A stretch of DNA of 64,000 nt, from positions 62,001-126,000 of the forward strand of contig JAOWBW010002502.1 in the NCBI GenBank assembly GCA_026119855.1, read 5' to 3'. The notes below the pieces were generated by a model that worked only from the letters and a program-made list of their open reading frames with translations, was not told where the DNA came from and did not search any database. Of the stretch, positions 11,956 to 23,800 are shown piece by piece (position 1 is the first letter of the stretch; every line of letters begins with the position of its first letter). The stretch is from Campanula takesimana (taxonomy: Eukaryota; Streptophyta; Magnoliopsida; Asterales; Campanulaceae). The position numbers and the translations under genes are program-made.

Positions 11956-12328
11956 GAGCCCCTCGGCGATGTGGATTGCAAAGCAAAACGCGTCGACGAA
12001 AGAAAGACAACCGCCGAGGACATCGACAAGAAAACAAAGACTCGATAAAACATGAATTTGAAATTTTGCGAAGGATAGGGGGTGCACTCCCTGTGTGAGC
12101 GGCTTTATTGATATAGAAAGGATATGGCGGGATCCATTTTGCTGAAGCGGATCCGTTTGCTGAAGCGGGATCCGTTTGCTGATGCGGGATTCGTTTGCTG
12201 AAGCGGGATCCGTTTGCTAATGCGGGATCTGTTTGCTGAAGCGGATCCGTTTGCTGAAGCGGGATCCGTTTGCTGATGCGGGATCCGTTTGCTGAAGCGG
12301 GATCCGTGGCGGGATCCGTTTGCTGAGG
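11956..12328 (-). repeat. Tat element I interior: short tandem repeats
   Basis: After the LTR-proximal segment (similar to 14836-15000), from 12123 to the assembly gap the sequence is a tandem array of a 19-20-bp unit, GCGGGATCCGTTTGCTGAA. The same unit occurs at 15019-15440 in element II. Confidence 0.85.
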
Positions 12329-12428
12329 NNNNNNNNNNNNNNNNNNNNNNNNNNNNNNNNNNNNNNNNNNNNNNNNNNNNNNNNNNNNNNNNNNNNNNNN
12401 NNNNNNNNNNNNNNNNNNNNNNNNNNNN
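12329..12428. other. Assembly gap (100 N)
   Basis: Exactly 100 Ns, a common placeholder for a gap of unknown size. The left flank is a short tandem array and the right flank is the integrase C-terminal end of a Tat pol. In element II these two points are separated by about 2.7 kb containing an antisense ORF, so real sequence is probably missing. Confidence 0.95.
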
Positions 12429-13830
12429 TCTTAACCTCTTTTCGTCGAGTAGGGCTAGTTGTTCATATCGAATTGCATCCAGTAAACCTCATTGACTTGG
12501 TTCTCGAGTAAGACCGTAGAGAGGAACCTCGAGTTCGACAGGGAGTATGGCTTCAAAACCATAAACTAATGAGTACGGAGTTTCTCCCATTGCTGACCGT
12601 ATGTTGTGCGGTTAGCCCCATAATGCTAGTGGTAATTTCTCGGGCCAAATCCCTTCCCGTTGAAGCCATTTTCCGTATGATGACCTCGATTGTCTTATTT
12701 GCTGCTTCGACCGCTCATTGGCTTGGGGATGGTACGGGGATGACTTGTTCTTGGTAATTTTGTAGTTAACCAAAAGTACATCCATTCTTTCTCAAAGTGA
12801 GAGCCATTGTCGGAGATGATCTCATGAGGAATACCATATCGGCACATGATGTTTTTCTTTATGAATTCGGCCACTTTCTTGGCGTTGAGAACTCGGTAAG
12901 CTTGTGCTTCGACCTACTTTGTGAAGTAATCCACAGCCACTAGAATGAATGACTATCCGTTGCTTCCCATAGGATGGACTTTGCCGATGATATCTATACC
13001 CCAATAAGAGAATGTCCATGGTGTGGTCATGCTGTATAGTTGTGATGGCGGAGCATGTTGTAGATTAGCGTGAATTGGCACTTGGCACATTTCTGACTTT
13101 CTCGATGCAGTCTCTTTCCATCGTGGTTCAATAGTAACCAATACAGTATCTTCTTGGCTAACATAACCCATTCATGTGGGGCCCACACTCTCCTTCGTGG
13201 ACTTCGTGCATGATTTCTTGAGCTTCGGTCTCATTTGCATATAAAAGATTGATCCCTTGATGGTGTATTTTGTAGACTCGGTTCCAATCAGCACATATCT
13301 GGCGGCTAGCTTTTGTAAGGCCACTCAAGTTTTCCCATTGCTGTTTTCGGGAAAAGTGCCATTGTTGAGAAATTTCATGATGTCTGTGTACCACAGAGGG
13401 TTATCTTGGACTTCATTGATCAATACTCATGCAGTATGCCGGACTAGTCCTTCTTGTAATTTAACCATTTTCCTTTGGGCATTTCAACCAAGAGGCTATT
13501 TGGGGCTTCAACAATGCTAAGCATCGGCAAAGCGGGTTCTTGTCCCTCGGCAAATAATTGAACGTGATGTCTTGAAACTATTCAAACAATTCCTCAGGTG
13601 TTGACCATACTGTTAGAGAATCGGGTCTTGGATTCGCCATTTACCGATGTCTGATTGATAAGGAGGAGGGAGTCACCAAATACTTCTAGATCTGTGACAT
13701 TTCTTTCTAGGGCCGCTTCTATCCCCGCTATGCATGCCTCATACTCGGCAAATGTGTTGGTAGCTTCGAATTCAAGACGGATTGCAATGGAGTGTAGATG
13801 TCCTTTGGATCGACAAGCAACATTCCTATC
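12429..13830 (-). pseudogene. Tat-type gypsy pol remnant (RNase H-integrase), element I
   Basis: On the - strand the order is: a second, archaeal-type RNase H (13830-13594, with IAIRLEFEATN, EYEACIAGIEAALE and FGDSLLLINQ); the integrase zinc-binding region (13394-13158, with EIMHEVHEGECGPHMNG); the integrase core (about 13171-12822, with WGIDIIGKVHPMGSNG); and a C-terminal stretch to the gap. Several frameshifts and stops make it inactive. The extra RNase H is the hallmark of the Tat lineage. The coding sequence is cut at 13830 in mid RNase H by the LTR of element II, so element II inserted later. Confidence 0.85.
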
Positions 13831-14835
13831 TGTAGATACCCCGGGGGCGGAGGCGCGGCTTAGGCTAGAGCGCGCGAGCTCGTCCAAGGATGTCTAATTG
13901 TGTTTAGAGTCGCCACCCAATTTTGAGGAACGTAAGAAAACCTAATGTTTATGAGCTAAGTTTGATTACGAAAACATAGATTCTTTGGGATGAGGGGTTC
14001 GGGGGTTAGGTTACGAAATGGGAAGTACTGAAAACACCCATTTCGCCCGAGCAAAGTCGGTCTTGTTTGTTCATAATTCACTTTAAAGATAAATGTGTTT
14101 TCCTATTTGAATGATGATAAAAAAAGGGGTTTAAAGTTTAAAATGTAGGGAGATGACCCTAGGCCAATTCAATGTAATGAAAGGACCATTGGTGTCATGT
14201 CCCAAGTGGTTTTGGGGTGATTGCACATTTGATTGAAGAAGAAGAAGAAGAAGAAGAAGAAAGTTTAAGACATTTACCTATAGTATCCTTCAAAGAGAAC
14301 CTCTGAAAGCCTTGAAGAAGAGGTTGAATACTTGGAGAGAACACTTCTTGAGTTCCAAAGCTTTTAGTTGAAAAAGGTCTAAAAGAAGTCCCAAGGAAAA
14401 GTCTAGAAAAGAAGTGAGGAAAAAGGTCCCTTCCAATGATGGATTGGAGGGGTTTTATAGTTGAAAGAGGGGAGTTTTTGGAGCCAAACGGAGTCTCCAA
14501 GAAATCTTTCCCGGGCAAAATCATGTATAATGAGCAAGGGAGAGATTCTTGGGCAGAATCTGTAACTGAGACACCCAAGAAGCGCGTGCATCCCATCTAG
14601 GTGTGGAAGGCGCACGCGTCTGGCCTTAAGAGGCGGAGGCGCGCGACTCTGAAAAGCAATTTTTGACAGAATGGACTAAAAAGTTAGAACTGTTATTCAG
14701 TTTAGTCCCGGGACTTAACGGAGTCCGTCCGGAACTTAACCAAAGTAACAGAAACTAACAGAAAACACTTAAAAGAGGGAGAAACACAAAATCAAGTGTG
14801 CAATCGGGGTAAGCGGTCAAGGCGGGGTGTCTACA
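13831..14835 (-). repeat. Tat-type gypsy 3' LTR, copy II (1005 bp)
   Basis: On the - strand it runs from TGTAGACACCCCGCC at 14835 to ...CCCCGGGGTATCTACA at 13831. The outer end joins the broken pol of element I and the inner edge is CGCCGAGGGGCTC. CTATAAAACCCC near 14459 on the - strand is a good TATA box. A (GAA)n run lies at 14236-14262, and CG-rich words such as GGCGCGCG fill 14579-14650. Confidence 0.85.
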
Positions 14836-15018
14836 GAGCCCCTCGGCGGCGGATTGCGAAGCAAACGCGCCGACGAAAGACAGACATTCGTCTAGGACAT
14901 CACCAAGAAAAAGAAACGACTCGATAAAGCAGGAATTTGAAATTACAGGGGATAGAGGTGCGCTCGTGTGTGAGCGGCTTTGAGAGATAAATGTGCGCTC
15001 CTGTGTGAGTGGCTTTAC

Positions 15019-15440
15019 CAATAGCGGGATCCGTTTGCTGAAGGCGGATTTTGTTTGCTGGAAGCAGGACCTGTTTGGATAGCGAGATCCGTTTGCTGGA
15101 AGCGGGACCTGTTTGCTGATAGTGAGATCCGTTTGCTGGAAGCGGGACCCTGTTTGCTGATAGCGAGATCCGTGTGCTGAAAGCGAGACCTGTTTGCTGA
15201 TAGCGAGATCCGTTTGCTGGAAGCGGGACCTGTTTGCGATAGCGAGGATCCGTTGCTGGAGGCGGGGACCTGTTTGCTGATAGCGAGATCCGTTGCTGGA
15301 GGCGGGACCTGGGGAAACGTTTGCTTGAATGCGGGACCCGGAGGACCGTTTGCTGAAAGTGCGGGACCCGAAGGACCGTTTGCTGAAGTGCGGGGCCTAG
15401 AGGACCGTCTGCTGAAGTGCGGGACCCAGAGGACTTTGGC
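15019..15440 (-). repeat. Short tandem repeats in Tat element II
   Basis: Roughly 40-bp dimers of a 19-20-bp unit (AGCGAGATCCGTTTGCTGGA / AGCGGGACCTGTTTGCTGAT), degenerating at the right end. The position between the 3' LTR and the antisense ORF corresponds to 12123-12328 in element I. The long ORFs crossing it are repeat read-through. Confidence 0.85.
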
Positions 15441-16072
15441 TTTGAATGGATATAGATTTTGCTTGATGAGGAAGCGGTGATTATGTGGCTCACCCGGACC
15501 AAGTTGTTGTCATGAGTAGTACTTTGATGTTGACTGTTTGACTTTGACTTTCGATGCGGTGCGGGCACAGTTGACTGCGGAGTGCTTTGTGCTGGGGATG
15601 AAATGTAAAAACTGATTTTTTTGAGAAAATAACAGACACACCTACTTTGAGTGGGAGTTTTTATCTTATTTCAATTTTTAGACATGCCTTAAGGGCGGAC
15701 CAAATTAATGTGTGCCCAGCTGAGTGTTTGCTGTCATCGTTTGAGCTTCTCTTGTTGCTGGGATTGATCTTTTCTGCAGGTTGAAGGCGTTGGAACGCCT
15801 GGGGTTCTGTTCTGAACTGATAAAGCTATTCTGGAGCATTTTCTACCTGGGACGCGGGCGCTTCCTCTCTTGGAGACGTGACGCGCGCGCCTTATAGACC
15901 GGTGTCGGGAGGCGCGCCTCTGGGAGGCGAAATTCAGGGCCTGATATTTGCTGACCAAAAGATCCCCCAACAGCTATAATATCAACTTCTGGTCGGTAAT
16001 TTGATTCCAACAACTTTCTTCTGCCATTTTTAACACCATTTTATTGCCTAATTTCTTATAACCTTCTTTCCC
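15441..16072 (+). promoter_or_regulatory. Leader of the antisense ORF, with CG-rich words
   Basis: Non-coding. 15845-15935 holds CG-rich words (GACGCGGGCGCTTCC, GACGCGCGCGCC, GGAGGCGCGCCTC) of the same type as those in the LTR of this element (14579-14650). This places matching words in front of both transcription directions. A promoter role is an inference. Confidence 0.4.
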
Positions 16073-17465
16073 ATGGCCTCTAACCTTTTTAGTCTTGGTG
16101 CCGAGGTTGTCAAGAGTTACGAGAAGGATTTATCGACATTCGTTTATTCTTTCAAGACCCATCCCAAAAATGCTTTCATCAAAGATTTCGGATTTCGAAT
16201 TCTTTTTACTTTGCGAACATTGAAGCCGGATTGGAACTTGTTGAAGGCTGCTGCAGCCTTTTGGGATTGTGATAGCCATGCGTTCAACTTTTCAGCTAAT
16301 GAAATGGTGCCGACTGTCGATGATTTTGGGGCCATTTTGGGTATGCCTTTGGCCGGTCGAATTGTCGTCCTAAGTATCACCGCGGTGTTTATTGATTCTT
16401 GGGTTGACCTTCTGAATCTCCCTATTGGAGAGGTGAAGAAGATGATGCACGGGACCGTTGTTGACATAACTGAGCTTCCGATGTTTTTCAGTTTGCATTC
16501 GGAAGATGTCGCGGTTCAGTCCTTTAAGAGAAATGCCATGGCTGTCTGCCTTTTCAGCGAGGTTTTGTTTGTCACTCCTCTGGGTACTGCGGATGCGCAG
16601 TTGGCTGAAATCGTGTTGCAGGCGAAAGGACAGCGATTTAGCATAATTCCGCTCATTGTAGGAGAGACCTTGCATGGTTTGGACGAATTGCACCGTACGG
16701 GCGAGATGCGACGAGGAAGCCCCTTGCTTTTGACCATATGGCTTTGGGAGCATTTCAGGCTTTATGCGTCAGATGGCGACCTTTCTCCTTTGCTGTTCAT
16801 AGGCGACGGTTGCTGATTAGAGATTTGACTGAGAGGGTTGGAGGAGATTTTTTGCTTCTCGTCTTACAGCTGACGTTGAGTGGTGCCCTTGGGGTCTTCG
16901 CCCTTTTGTGGAGTGGACCTCTGGTTTTCAATATGTGGTTTTACCCGGGTTGAGAGATTCTTCATTTTACCAACCAGAACGGGTTCTGAGGCAATTTGGC
17001 CGTCAACAGATAATTCCTTTTCCGAGGAACGGAGGCTTCGTCCAGTTTCTTATATGGGTCCGGACTTCTCGAATGAGCTTCAGTCGGCTTGGGGAAGATG
17101 ATCGTAAGCCGTTGGGCTTCCGCTCTATTGCACCGGGGTAGTATTTTTCTTCCGAGAGTTACTTGGATCACTTGCTTGGTACCGTCTACCGCGGCATTAC
17201 TTGGTTAGATGCTATTCGGGCTGAGTTGTTAGGGAAGGACTTTGAGCCTAGCAGTGCTTTGAGGTACAAGGAAGCTGCTGCTGATGTGAACAACATTCTA
17301 ACTGACCCTTTCGGTACCCCTTTGGATGACTTTTATGCTCGGAGGCGCTCTGTTGCGCAGAAAGTATCGGTCCGCATCAGTGTTCTTAGGCCTCCCAAGA
17401 AGAGTAGGATTGATGGTCGTTCGGGTCGTCCTTCAAAGGCCATGAGAAAATTAGATTTTTCCTAG
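16073..17465 (+). pseudogene. Antisense plant-mobile-domain (PMD-like) ORF of Tat element II, frameshifted
   Basis: The ATG at 16073 opens 247 codons with PMD features: LKPDWNLLKAAAAFWDCDSH, NFSANEMVPTVDDFGAILGM and IIPLIVGETLHGLDELHRTG. The match to the family then moves between frames: 16908-17141 carries the typical VLRQFGRQQIIPFPRN motif, ends at a stop near 17141, and 17163-17465 continues to a basic C-terminus. So the gene was once one protein of roughly 460 residues and is now broken at least twice. It is antisense to pol and lies between pol and the 3' LTR, the known site of extra antisense ORFs in Tat elements. PMD proteins are related to plant MAIN/MAIL1 proteins; the role in the element is unknown. 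The N-terminal half resembles 51386-52180. Confidence 0.75.
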
Positions 17466-17639
17466 TACCCCCAAGAGATTGCAAGTAAAATAGACCACTT
17501 GTTTTAGGATTTTAATGTTTTAAGTCTTTTAGTAGCTCAACAAAATCCGTTGTAATGGCTTGAATAATTAAGAAATGAATAAAAATTGCATCTCGTTAAT
17601 TTGGAATGATTTGGGTATTTGTTTATATTTTAGACCGCA

Positions 17640-17692
17640 CCCGAAGGTTGCCTACGTTCCTCCAGTGTAGAGGCTCAGGTCTCCGTAGTTCA
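17640..17692. other. Conserved GCCTACG...CGTAG motif
   Basis: GGTTGCCTACGTTCC, then GAGGCTCAGGTC and CCGTAGTTC. The halves CTACG and CGTAG can pair. The same arrangement recurs at 27098-27155, 31702-31774 and 52760-52817, and is split by the SIRE insertion at 34060 / 47423. Confidence 0.75.
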
Positions 17693-17702
17693 AACAAACA
17701 AA

Positions 17703-17850
17703 AACCTTTTTTTTTTTTTTTTTTTTTTTTTTGCCTAGACCGCCCTTTCGGGTTTTCAATCTAGCGGGCTTCTGTTTTTGCACGTGCTCTAATTTTTGCC
17801 TAGGCCTCCCTTGCGGGTTTTCAACCTAGCGAGCCCTTCTTTTTTTTTGA
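17703..17850 (-). repeat. Poly-T tract and paired hairpin-like motif downstream of pol
   Basis: A run of about 26 Ts precedes two copies, 65 bp apart (17733 and 17798), of GCCTAG.CC.CCCTT.CGGG followed by TTTTCAA.CTAGCG. Each contains a small potential hairpin. The pair sits just past the end of pol on the - strand. Confidence 0.7.
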
Positions 17851-17879
17851 TGGTCTTCGTTTATTAGACGTAAAATCTC

Positions 17880-20221
17880 TTCAACTTGTCGAGGTTGACT
17901 TCCTTTGGCAGCTGATCTCCGTCTAAATCTACGAGTCAGACTGCACCGCCGCTTAGTATCTTCTTGACTACGTACGGACCGATCCATCGGGGTCCCCATT
18001 TTCCAAGGGGGTTCATGGCATTAGGAGGGTGTTGTCTTAGGACCAAATCTCCCACACTGATGTTTCGGGGCTTCACCTTTTTGTTGAAAGCCCTAGCCAT
18101 TCTTTGTTGATAGGCCCTCGTACGTTCGATTGCCCTTAGCCTTTTCTCGTCGAGTAGGGCTAGCTGTTCATATCGACTTTGCATCCAATCGACTTCATTG
18201 ACTTGGTTCTTGAGGAGGACCCGTAGAGATGGGACTTCGAGCTCTATTAGGAGTACAGCTTCGGAACCATATACCAGTGCATAAGGAGTTTCTCCAGTCG
18301 CTGTCCGTATTAACGTGCGGTAGCCCCATAATGCTAGAGGTAGCTTTTCGGGCCAATCTCTTCCGGTAGAGGCCATTTTCTTCACAATGGTCTCGATTAT
18401 CTTATTAGCTGCCTCGACCGCGCCGTTTGCTTAAGGGCGGTATGGAGATGACTTGTGCTTAGTAATCTTGTATTCTACCAGGAGCGCGTCCATCTCTTTC
18501 TCAAAGTGAGAACCGTTGTCTGAGATGATCTCATGAGGAACGCCGTACGGCACATGATGTGGGTTTTACGAATTCGGCCACTTTCTTGGCGTTGAGAACT
18601 CGGTAAGCCTGTGCTTCGACCCATTTGTAAAATAGTCCACGGCTACTAGGACGAAAGATTGTCCGTTGCTGCCAGTGGGGTGAACTTTGCCAATGATGTC
18701 TATGCCCCAACAAGAGAAAGGCCAAGGCGTGGTCATATTGTAAAGCTGTGAGGGTGGAGCGTGTTGTAGATTGGCATTTGGCGCACCTCTTGACTTTCTC
18801 GATGCAGTCCCTTTCCATGGTACTCCAATAATAACCCATGCGGAGTATCTTCTTGGTCAATATAAACCCGTTCATGTGGGGCCCACATTCACCTTCGTGG
18901 ATCTCATGCATTATTTCTTGAGCTTCGGTCTCATTTGCGCATAGGAGATTGATCCCTTCGTGGTGCCTTTTGTAGACTCGGTCCCCAATCAGTACATATC
19001 GGGAGGCTAGTATTTGCAATGCCATTTGGGACTTCTTATTGCTATTCTCGGGATAAGTACCATCCTTGAGGAAATTCATGATATCCGCATACCATGGGGA
19101 GTTTGCTTGGACCTCGTTGATCTCGATACTCATGCAGTATGCCGGACTGTTCCTTCGGGAAATTTTGAAGGGCTTCACCATTTTACCCTCAGGTATTTCG
19201 ACTAGTAAAGCGATGGTGGCTAGTGCATCAGCAAAATGGTTTTTGTCCCTTGGCAGGTAGTTGAAGGTGATTTCTTGAAACTGTTCAACCAACTCCTCGA
19301 GATGTTGACCATACCGTTGTAGAGTCGAGTCTTGACTCTTCCACTTTCCAGATGTCTGATTGATGATGAGCAAGGAATCACCAAATACCTCTAAACTTGT
19401 GACATTTCTCTCGAGGGCTGCTTCTAGCCCCGCTATGCATGCTTCGTAGTCAGCGATGTTGTTGGTGGCTTCAAATTCGAGGCGGATAGCGATTGGAGTA
19501 TACATGCCCTTTGGATCAAAAAGTAACATCCCTATGCCATATCCATGTTTATTGGCTGCGCCATCGAAAAAAAGTTGCCACTTATTTTCTTCTGTTGTAG
19601 CGCAAATTAAATGCTCGTCGGGGAACTGTACATCTTCCCCCTTCACTTCGTCACACGGAAATTCAGCAAGCTGATCACTGAAAACTTTCCCTTGATGGAT
19701 TTGAGTGTGACGTAAGTGATATCGTAGCCTGCGAGCATGAAATACCATTTGGCTATTCTTGTTGACATGAAAGGCTTCTCGAAGATGTAGCGGAGCGGGT
19801 CCACTTTTGCTACCAACTTGATTGGGAAGGCCTCCATGTAATGCTTGAGCTTTTGAGTAACCCAAACCAATGCATCACAAGACTTCTCTAAGACAGAGTA
19901 GTTCTTTTCAGCTCCTTGAAACCGGCGGCTGACCAAGTAGATAGCATTCTCTTTTGTGGAGTCTCGCTGTTCTTGTGCTAACATAGCCCCTAGGTCTTCA
20001 TCATTGACAGTGAGATAGAGCAAGATAGGCTTCTCCTTGTGCGGTGGAACCAAAACTGGAGGGCATGTCAAGTAATGCTTCACTTGATCGAAGGCTTCTT
20101 GGCAAGCATCGGTCCATTCTAGAGCCACATTCTTTTTAGTAGCTTGAAGATCGCTCACACATGGAAGTGAGTTGGTGTACAAATCGACTGATGTATTGAA
20201 GTCTGCCCATGAAACCTTTGA
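17880..20221 (-). pseudogene. Tat-type gypsy pol remnant (RT end, RNase H, second RNase H, integrase), element II
   Basis: From the right on the - strand: the RT-RNase H connection (RHIKGFMGRLQYISRF near 20220-20160); the RT-associated RNase H (20130-19680, with LALVWVTQKLKHYME-like text and YIFEKPFMSTRIAKW); the archaeal-type RNase H (about 19600-19230, with FFDGAANKHGYGIGM, DYEACIAGLEAALERN and FGDSLLIINQ); the integrase zinc region (IMHEIHEGECGPHMNG...CAKCQ); the integrase core; and the C-terminal domain (18385-17936, with GDLVLRQHPPNA and KWGPRWIGPYVVKKIL). Frameshifts occur near 20150, 19650 and 18750, and a stop at 18431-18433 lies just before the catalytic Glu region. It cannot encode a working polyprotein. 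RT proper and gag are missing: the sequence is cut at 20222 by a Tekay-like LTR. Confidence 0.9.
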
Positions 20222-20845
20222 TGTGGCGACCCCGACCCCGCGGGCCGGGAACTCGCCAGCCGGACGTCGACTTAACACACAATTACCAAAATACTGAAGA
20301 CAAAAATTCCATTTTATACCGAAATATGATAGTACAAGTTTTATAAATCCAAGCTTGACAACAACAAAATACAACTAGCATAAGCTCCACAAGCTTATAC
20401 CCAAAAATACAAAATACACAATACTTAATGACGTCAATGTTTGGTAACACTATCCCAAGGGTTATACATTTAAATAATGCAAACCAAAACAACCTTCCCA
20501 AAAGTTACTTCCACACTCGACGTCCTCCTCGTGATCAGCGAGTACTAATCATTTCCTCCTGGGGGGGGTGTTAAGGAAAAACAAAGATAAAAGAAAGGTG
20601 GTGAGATAAATCTCAATAAGTTACTAATGCAACTACATGACATGCTATTATGCAATAAGCAATAATAAATCACATATAGTACTTAGCAATTAGCAGTTAA
20701 CAGATAGCAGCGGAAATAAACAAAAACAAAGGATATTAGCCATGGTTCCCTAAAAGAGAATGCCAGGAATCAGAGGCGGGCGGGCGCCTAAACAGGGGCA
20801 GGCGGGCGCCGAAACAGGGGCGGGCGGGCGCCCACTAGAAACAGA
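20222..20845 (-). repeat. Tekay-like LTR fragment
   Basis: On the - strand it ends ...GGGGTCGGGGTCGCCACA at 20222, matching the end of the + strand LTR at 2328 (GTCGACGTCC, CCCGCGGGGTC). Also shared are the oligo-C run (here Gs near 20560-20570) and the TTATCTCACC block. It breaks the Tat pol at 20221/20222. Only about 0.6 kb remains. Three CG-rich words (GGCGGGCGGGCGCC type) lie at 20775-20833. Confidence 0.7.
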
Positions 20846-20849
20846 AGGT

Positions 20850-23800
20850 TGGTCGAAGTGACAAAAGGGTGGACTTGACTCTAATTTGGTCAACTCGACT
20901 CTATGGGGAGGGTTGACAAAAGGGTGGACTTGACTCTCTTTTGGTCAAAGTCGGTATTTGGTCAACTCGACTCTTCGGGGAGGGTTGACAAAAGGGCGGA
21001 CTTGACTCTCATTTGGTCAAAGTCAGGATTTGGTCAACTCGACTCTATGGGGAGGGTTGACAAAAGGGCGGACGTGACTCTTATTTGGTAAGAGACGGGA
21101 TTTGGTCAACTCGACTCTACGGGAACGGTTGACAAAAGGGTGGACTTGACTCTCATTTGGTTAGAGTCGGGATTTGGTCAACTCGACTCTATGGGGAGGG
21201 TTGACAAAAGGGTAGAATTGACTCTCTTTTGGTCAAAGTTGGTATTTAGTCATCTCGACTCTACGGGGAGGGTTGACAAAAGGGCGGACTTGACTCTCAT
21301 TGGGTCAAAGTCAGGATTTGGTCAACTCGACTCTACGGGGAGGGTTGACAAAAGGGTGGACTTGACTCTCATTTGGTGAAAGTCGGGACTTGGTCAACTC
21401 GACTCTACGGGGAGGGTTGACTAAAAGGGTGGACTCGACTCTCAATTGGTCAATGTCAGGATTTGGTCAACTCAACTCTACGAGGAAGGTTGATAAAGGG
21501 TGTACTTGACTATCATTTGGTCAAAGTAGGGATTTGGTCAACTCGGGTCTACAGGTGGGGGGGTTGACTAAAGGGCGGACTTGACTCTCATTTGGTTAAA
21601 GTCGGGAGTTGGTCAACTCGACTCTACGGGGAGGGTTGACAAGAGGGCAGAATTGACTCTCATTTAGTCAAAGTCGGGACTTGGTCAACTTGACTCTACG
21701 GGGAGGGTTGACAAAAGGGTAGACTTGACTCTCATTTGGTTAGAGTCAGGATTTGGTCAACTTGACTCTACGGGGAGCGTTGACAAAAGGGTGGCATTGA
21801 CTCTCTTTTGGTCAAAGTCAGTATTTGGTCAACTCGACTCTACGGGGAGGGTTGACAAAAGGGCGGACATGACTCTTATTTGGTCAAAATCGGGATTTGG
21901 TCAACTCGACTCTACGGGGAGGGTTAACAAAATGGTGGACTTGACTCTCATTTGGTCAAAGTCGGTATTTGGTGAACTCGACTCTAAAGGGAGGGTTGAC
22001 AAAAGGGGGGAGGGCTTGACTCTCATTTGGTCAAAGTCGGAATTTGGTTAACTCGACTCTATGGACAGGGTTGACAAATGGGTAGACTTGACTCTCATTT
22101 TCTCAAAGTCAAGACTTGGTCAACTTGACTCTACGGGGAGGGTTGACTAAAAGGATGGACTCGACTCTCATTTGGTCAAACTCAGGATTTGGTCAACTCG
22201 ACTCTACGGGGAGGTTGACAAAAGGGTGGACTTGACTCTCATTTGGTCAAAGTCGGGACTTGTTCAACTTGACTCTACGGGGAGGGTTGACAAAAGGTAG
22301 AATTGACTCTCTTTTGGTCAAAGTTGGTATTTGGTCAACTCAACTCTACGGGGAGGGTTGACAAAAGGGCCGACTTGACTCTCATTTGGTCAAAGTCGGT
22401 ATTTGGTCAACTCGACTCTACGGGGTGGGTTGACAAAAGGGGGGGGGACTTGACTCTTATTTGGTCAAAGTCGGGATTTGGTTAACTCGACTCTATAGGC
22501 AGGGTTGATAAAAGGGTAGACTTGACTCTCATTTTTTCAAAGTCGGGACTGGTCAACTCGACTCTACGGGGAGGGTTGACTAAAAGGATGGACTCGACTT
22601 TCATTTGGTCAAACTCTGGATTTGGTCAACTCGATCTACGGGGAGGGTTGGCAAAACGGTGTACTTGACTCTCATTTGGTCAAAGTTGGGATTTGGTTAA
22701 CTAGACTCTACGAGGAGGGTTGACTAAAGGGCGGACTCTACTCTCATTTGGTCAAAGTCAGGATTTGGTCAACTCGACTCTACGGGGAGGGTTGACAAAA
22801 GGGTGGACTTGACTCTCATTTGGTCAAAGTTGGGACTTGGTTAACTCAACTCTACGGGGAGGGTTGACTTAAAGGATGGACTCGACTCTCATTTGGTCAA
22901 AGTCGGGATTTGGTCAACTCGACTCTACGGGGAGGGTGACAAAAGGGTGGACTTGACTCTCATTTGTTCAAAGTTGGGATTTGGTCAATCGGCTCTACGG
23001 GGAGGGTTGACTAAAGGGCGGACTTGACTCTCATATGGTCAAAGTCAGGATTTGTTAACTCGACTCTGCGGGGAGGGTTGACAAGAGGGCGAACTTGACT
23101 CTCATTTTATCAAAGTCGGAACTGGTCAACTTGACTCTACGGGGAGGGTTGACAAAAGGGTAGACTTGACTCTCATTTGGTAGAGTCGGGATTTGGTCAA
23201 CTTGACTCTATGGGGAGCGTTGACAAAAGGGTGGAATTGACTCTCTTTGGTCAAAGTCAGTATTTGGTCAACTCGACTCTACGGGGAGGGTTGACAAAAG
23301 GGCGGACTTGACTCTCATTTGGTCAAAGTTGGGATTTGGTTAACTAGACTCTACGAGGAGGGTTGACTAAAGGGCGGACTCTACTCTCATTTGGTCAAAG
23401 TCAGGATTTGGTCAACTCGACTCTACGGGGAGGGTTGACAAAAGGGTGGACTTGACTCTCATTTGGTCAAAGTTGGGACTTGGTTAACTCAACTCTACGG
23501 GGAGGGTTGACTTAAAGGATGGACTCGACTCTCATTTGGTCAAAGTCGGGATTTGGTCAACTCGACTCTACGGGGAGGGTTGACAAAAGGGTGGACTTGA
23601 CTCTCATTTGTTCAAAGTTGGGATTTGGTCAACTCGGCTCTACGGGGAGGGTTGACTAAAGGGCGGACTTGACTCTCATATGGTCAAAGTCAGGATTTTG
23701 TAACTCGACTCTGCGGGGAGGGTTGACAAGAGGGCGAACTTGACTCTCATTTTATCAAAGTCGGAACTTGGTCAACTTGACTCTACGGGGAGGGTTGACA

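Noticed and set aside
14900..15568. 222-codon ORF on the - strand across short tandem repeats
   Set aside because: Most of it is read-through of the 19-20-bp repeat; no domain and no matching ORF in element I.
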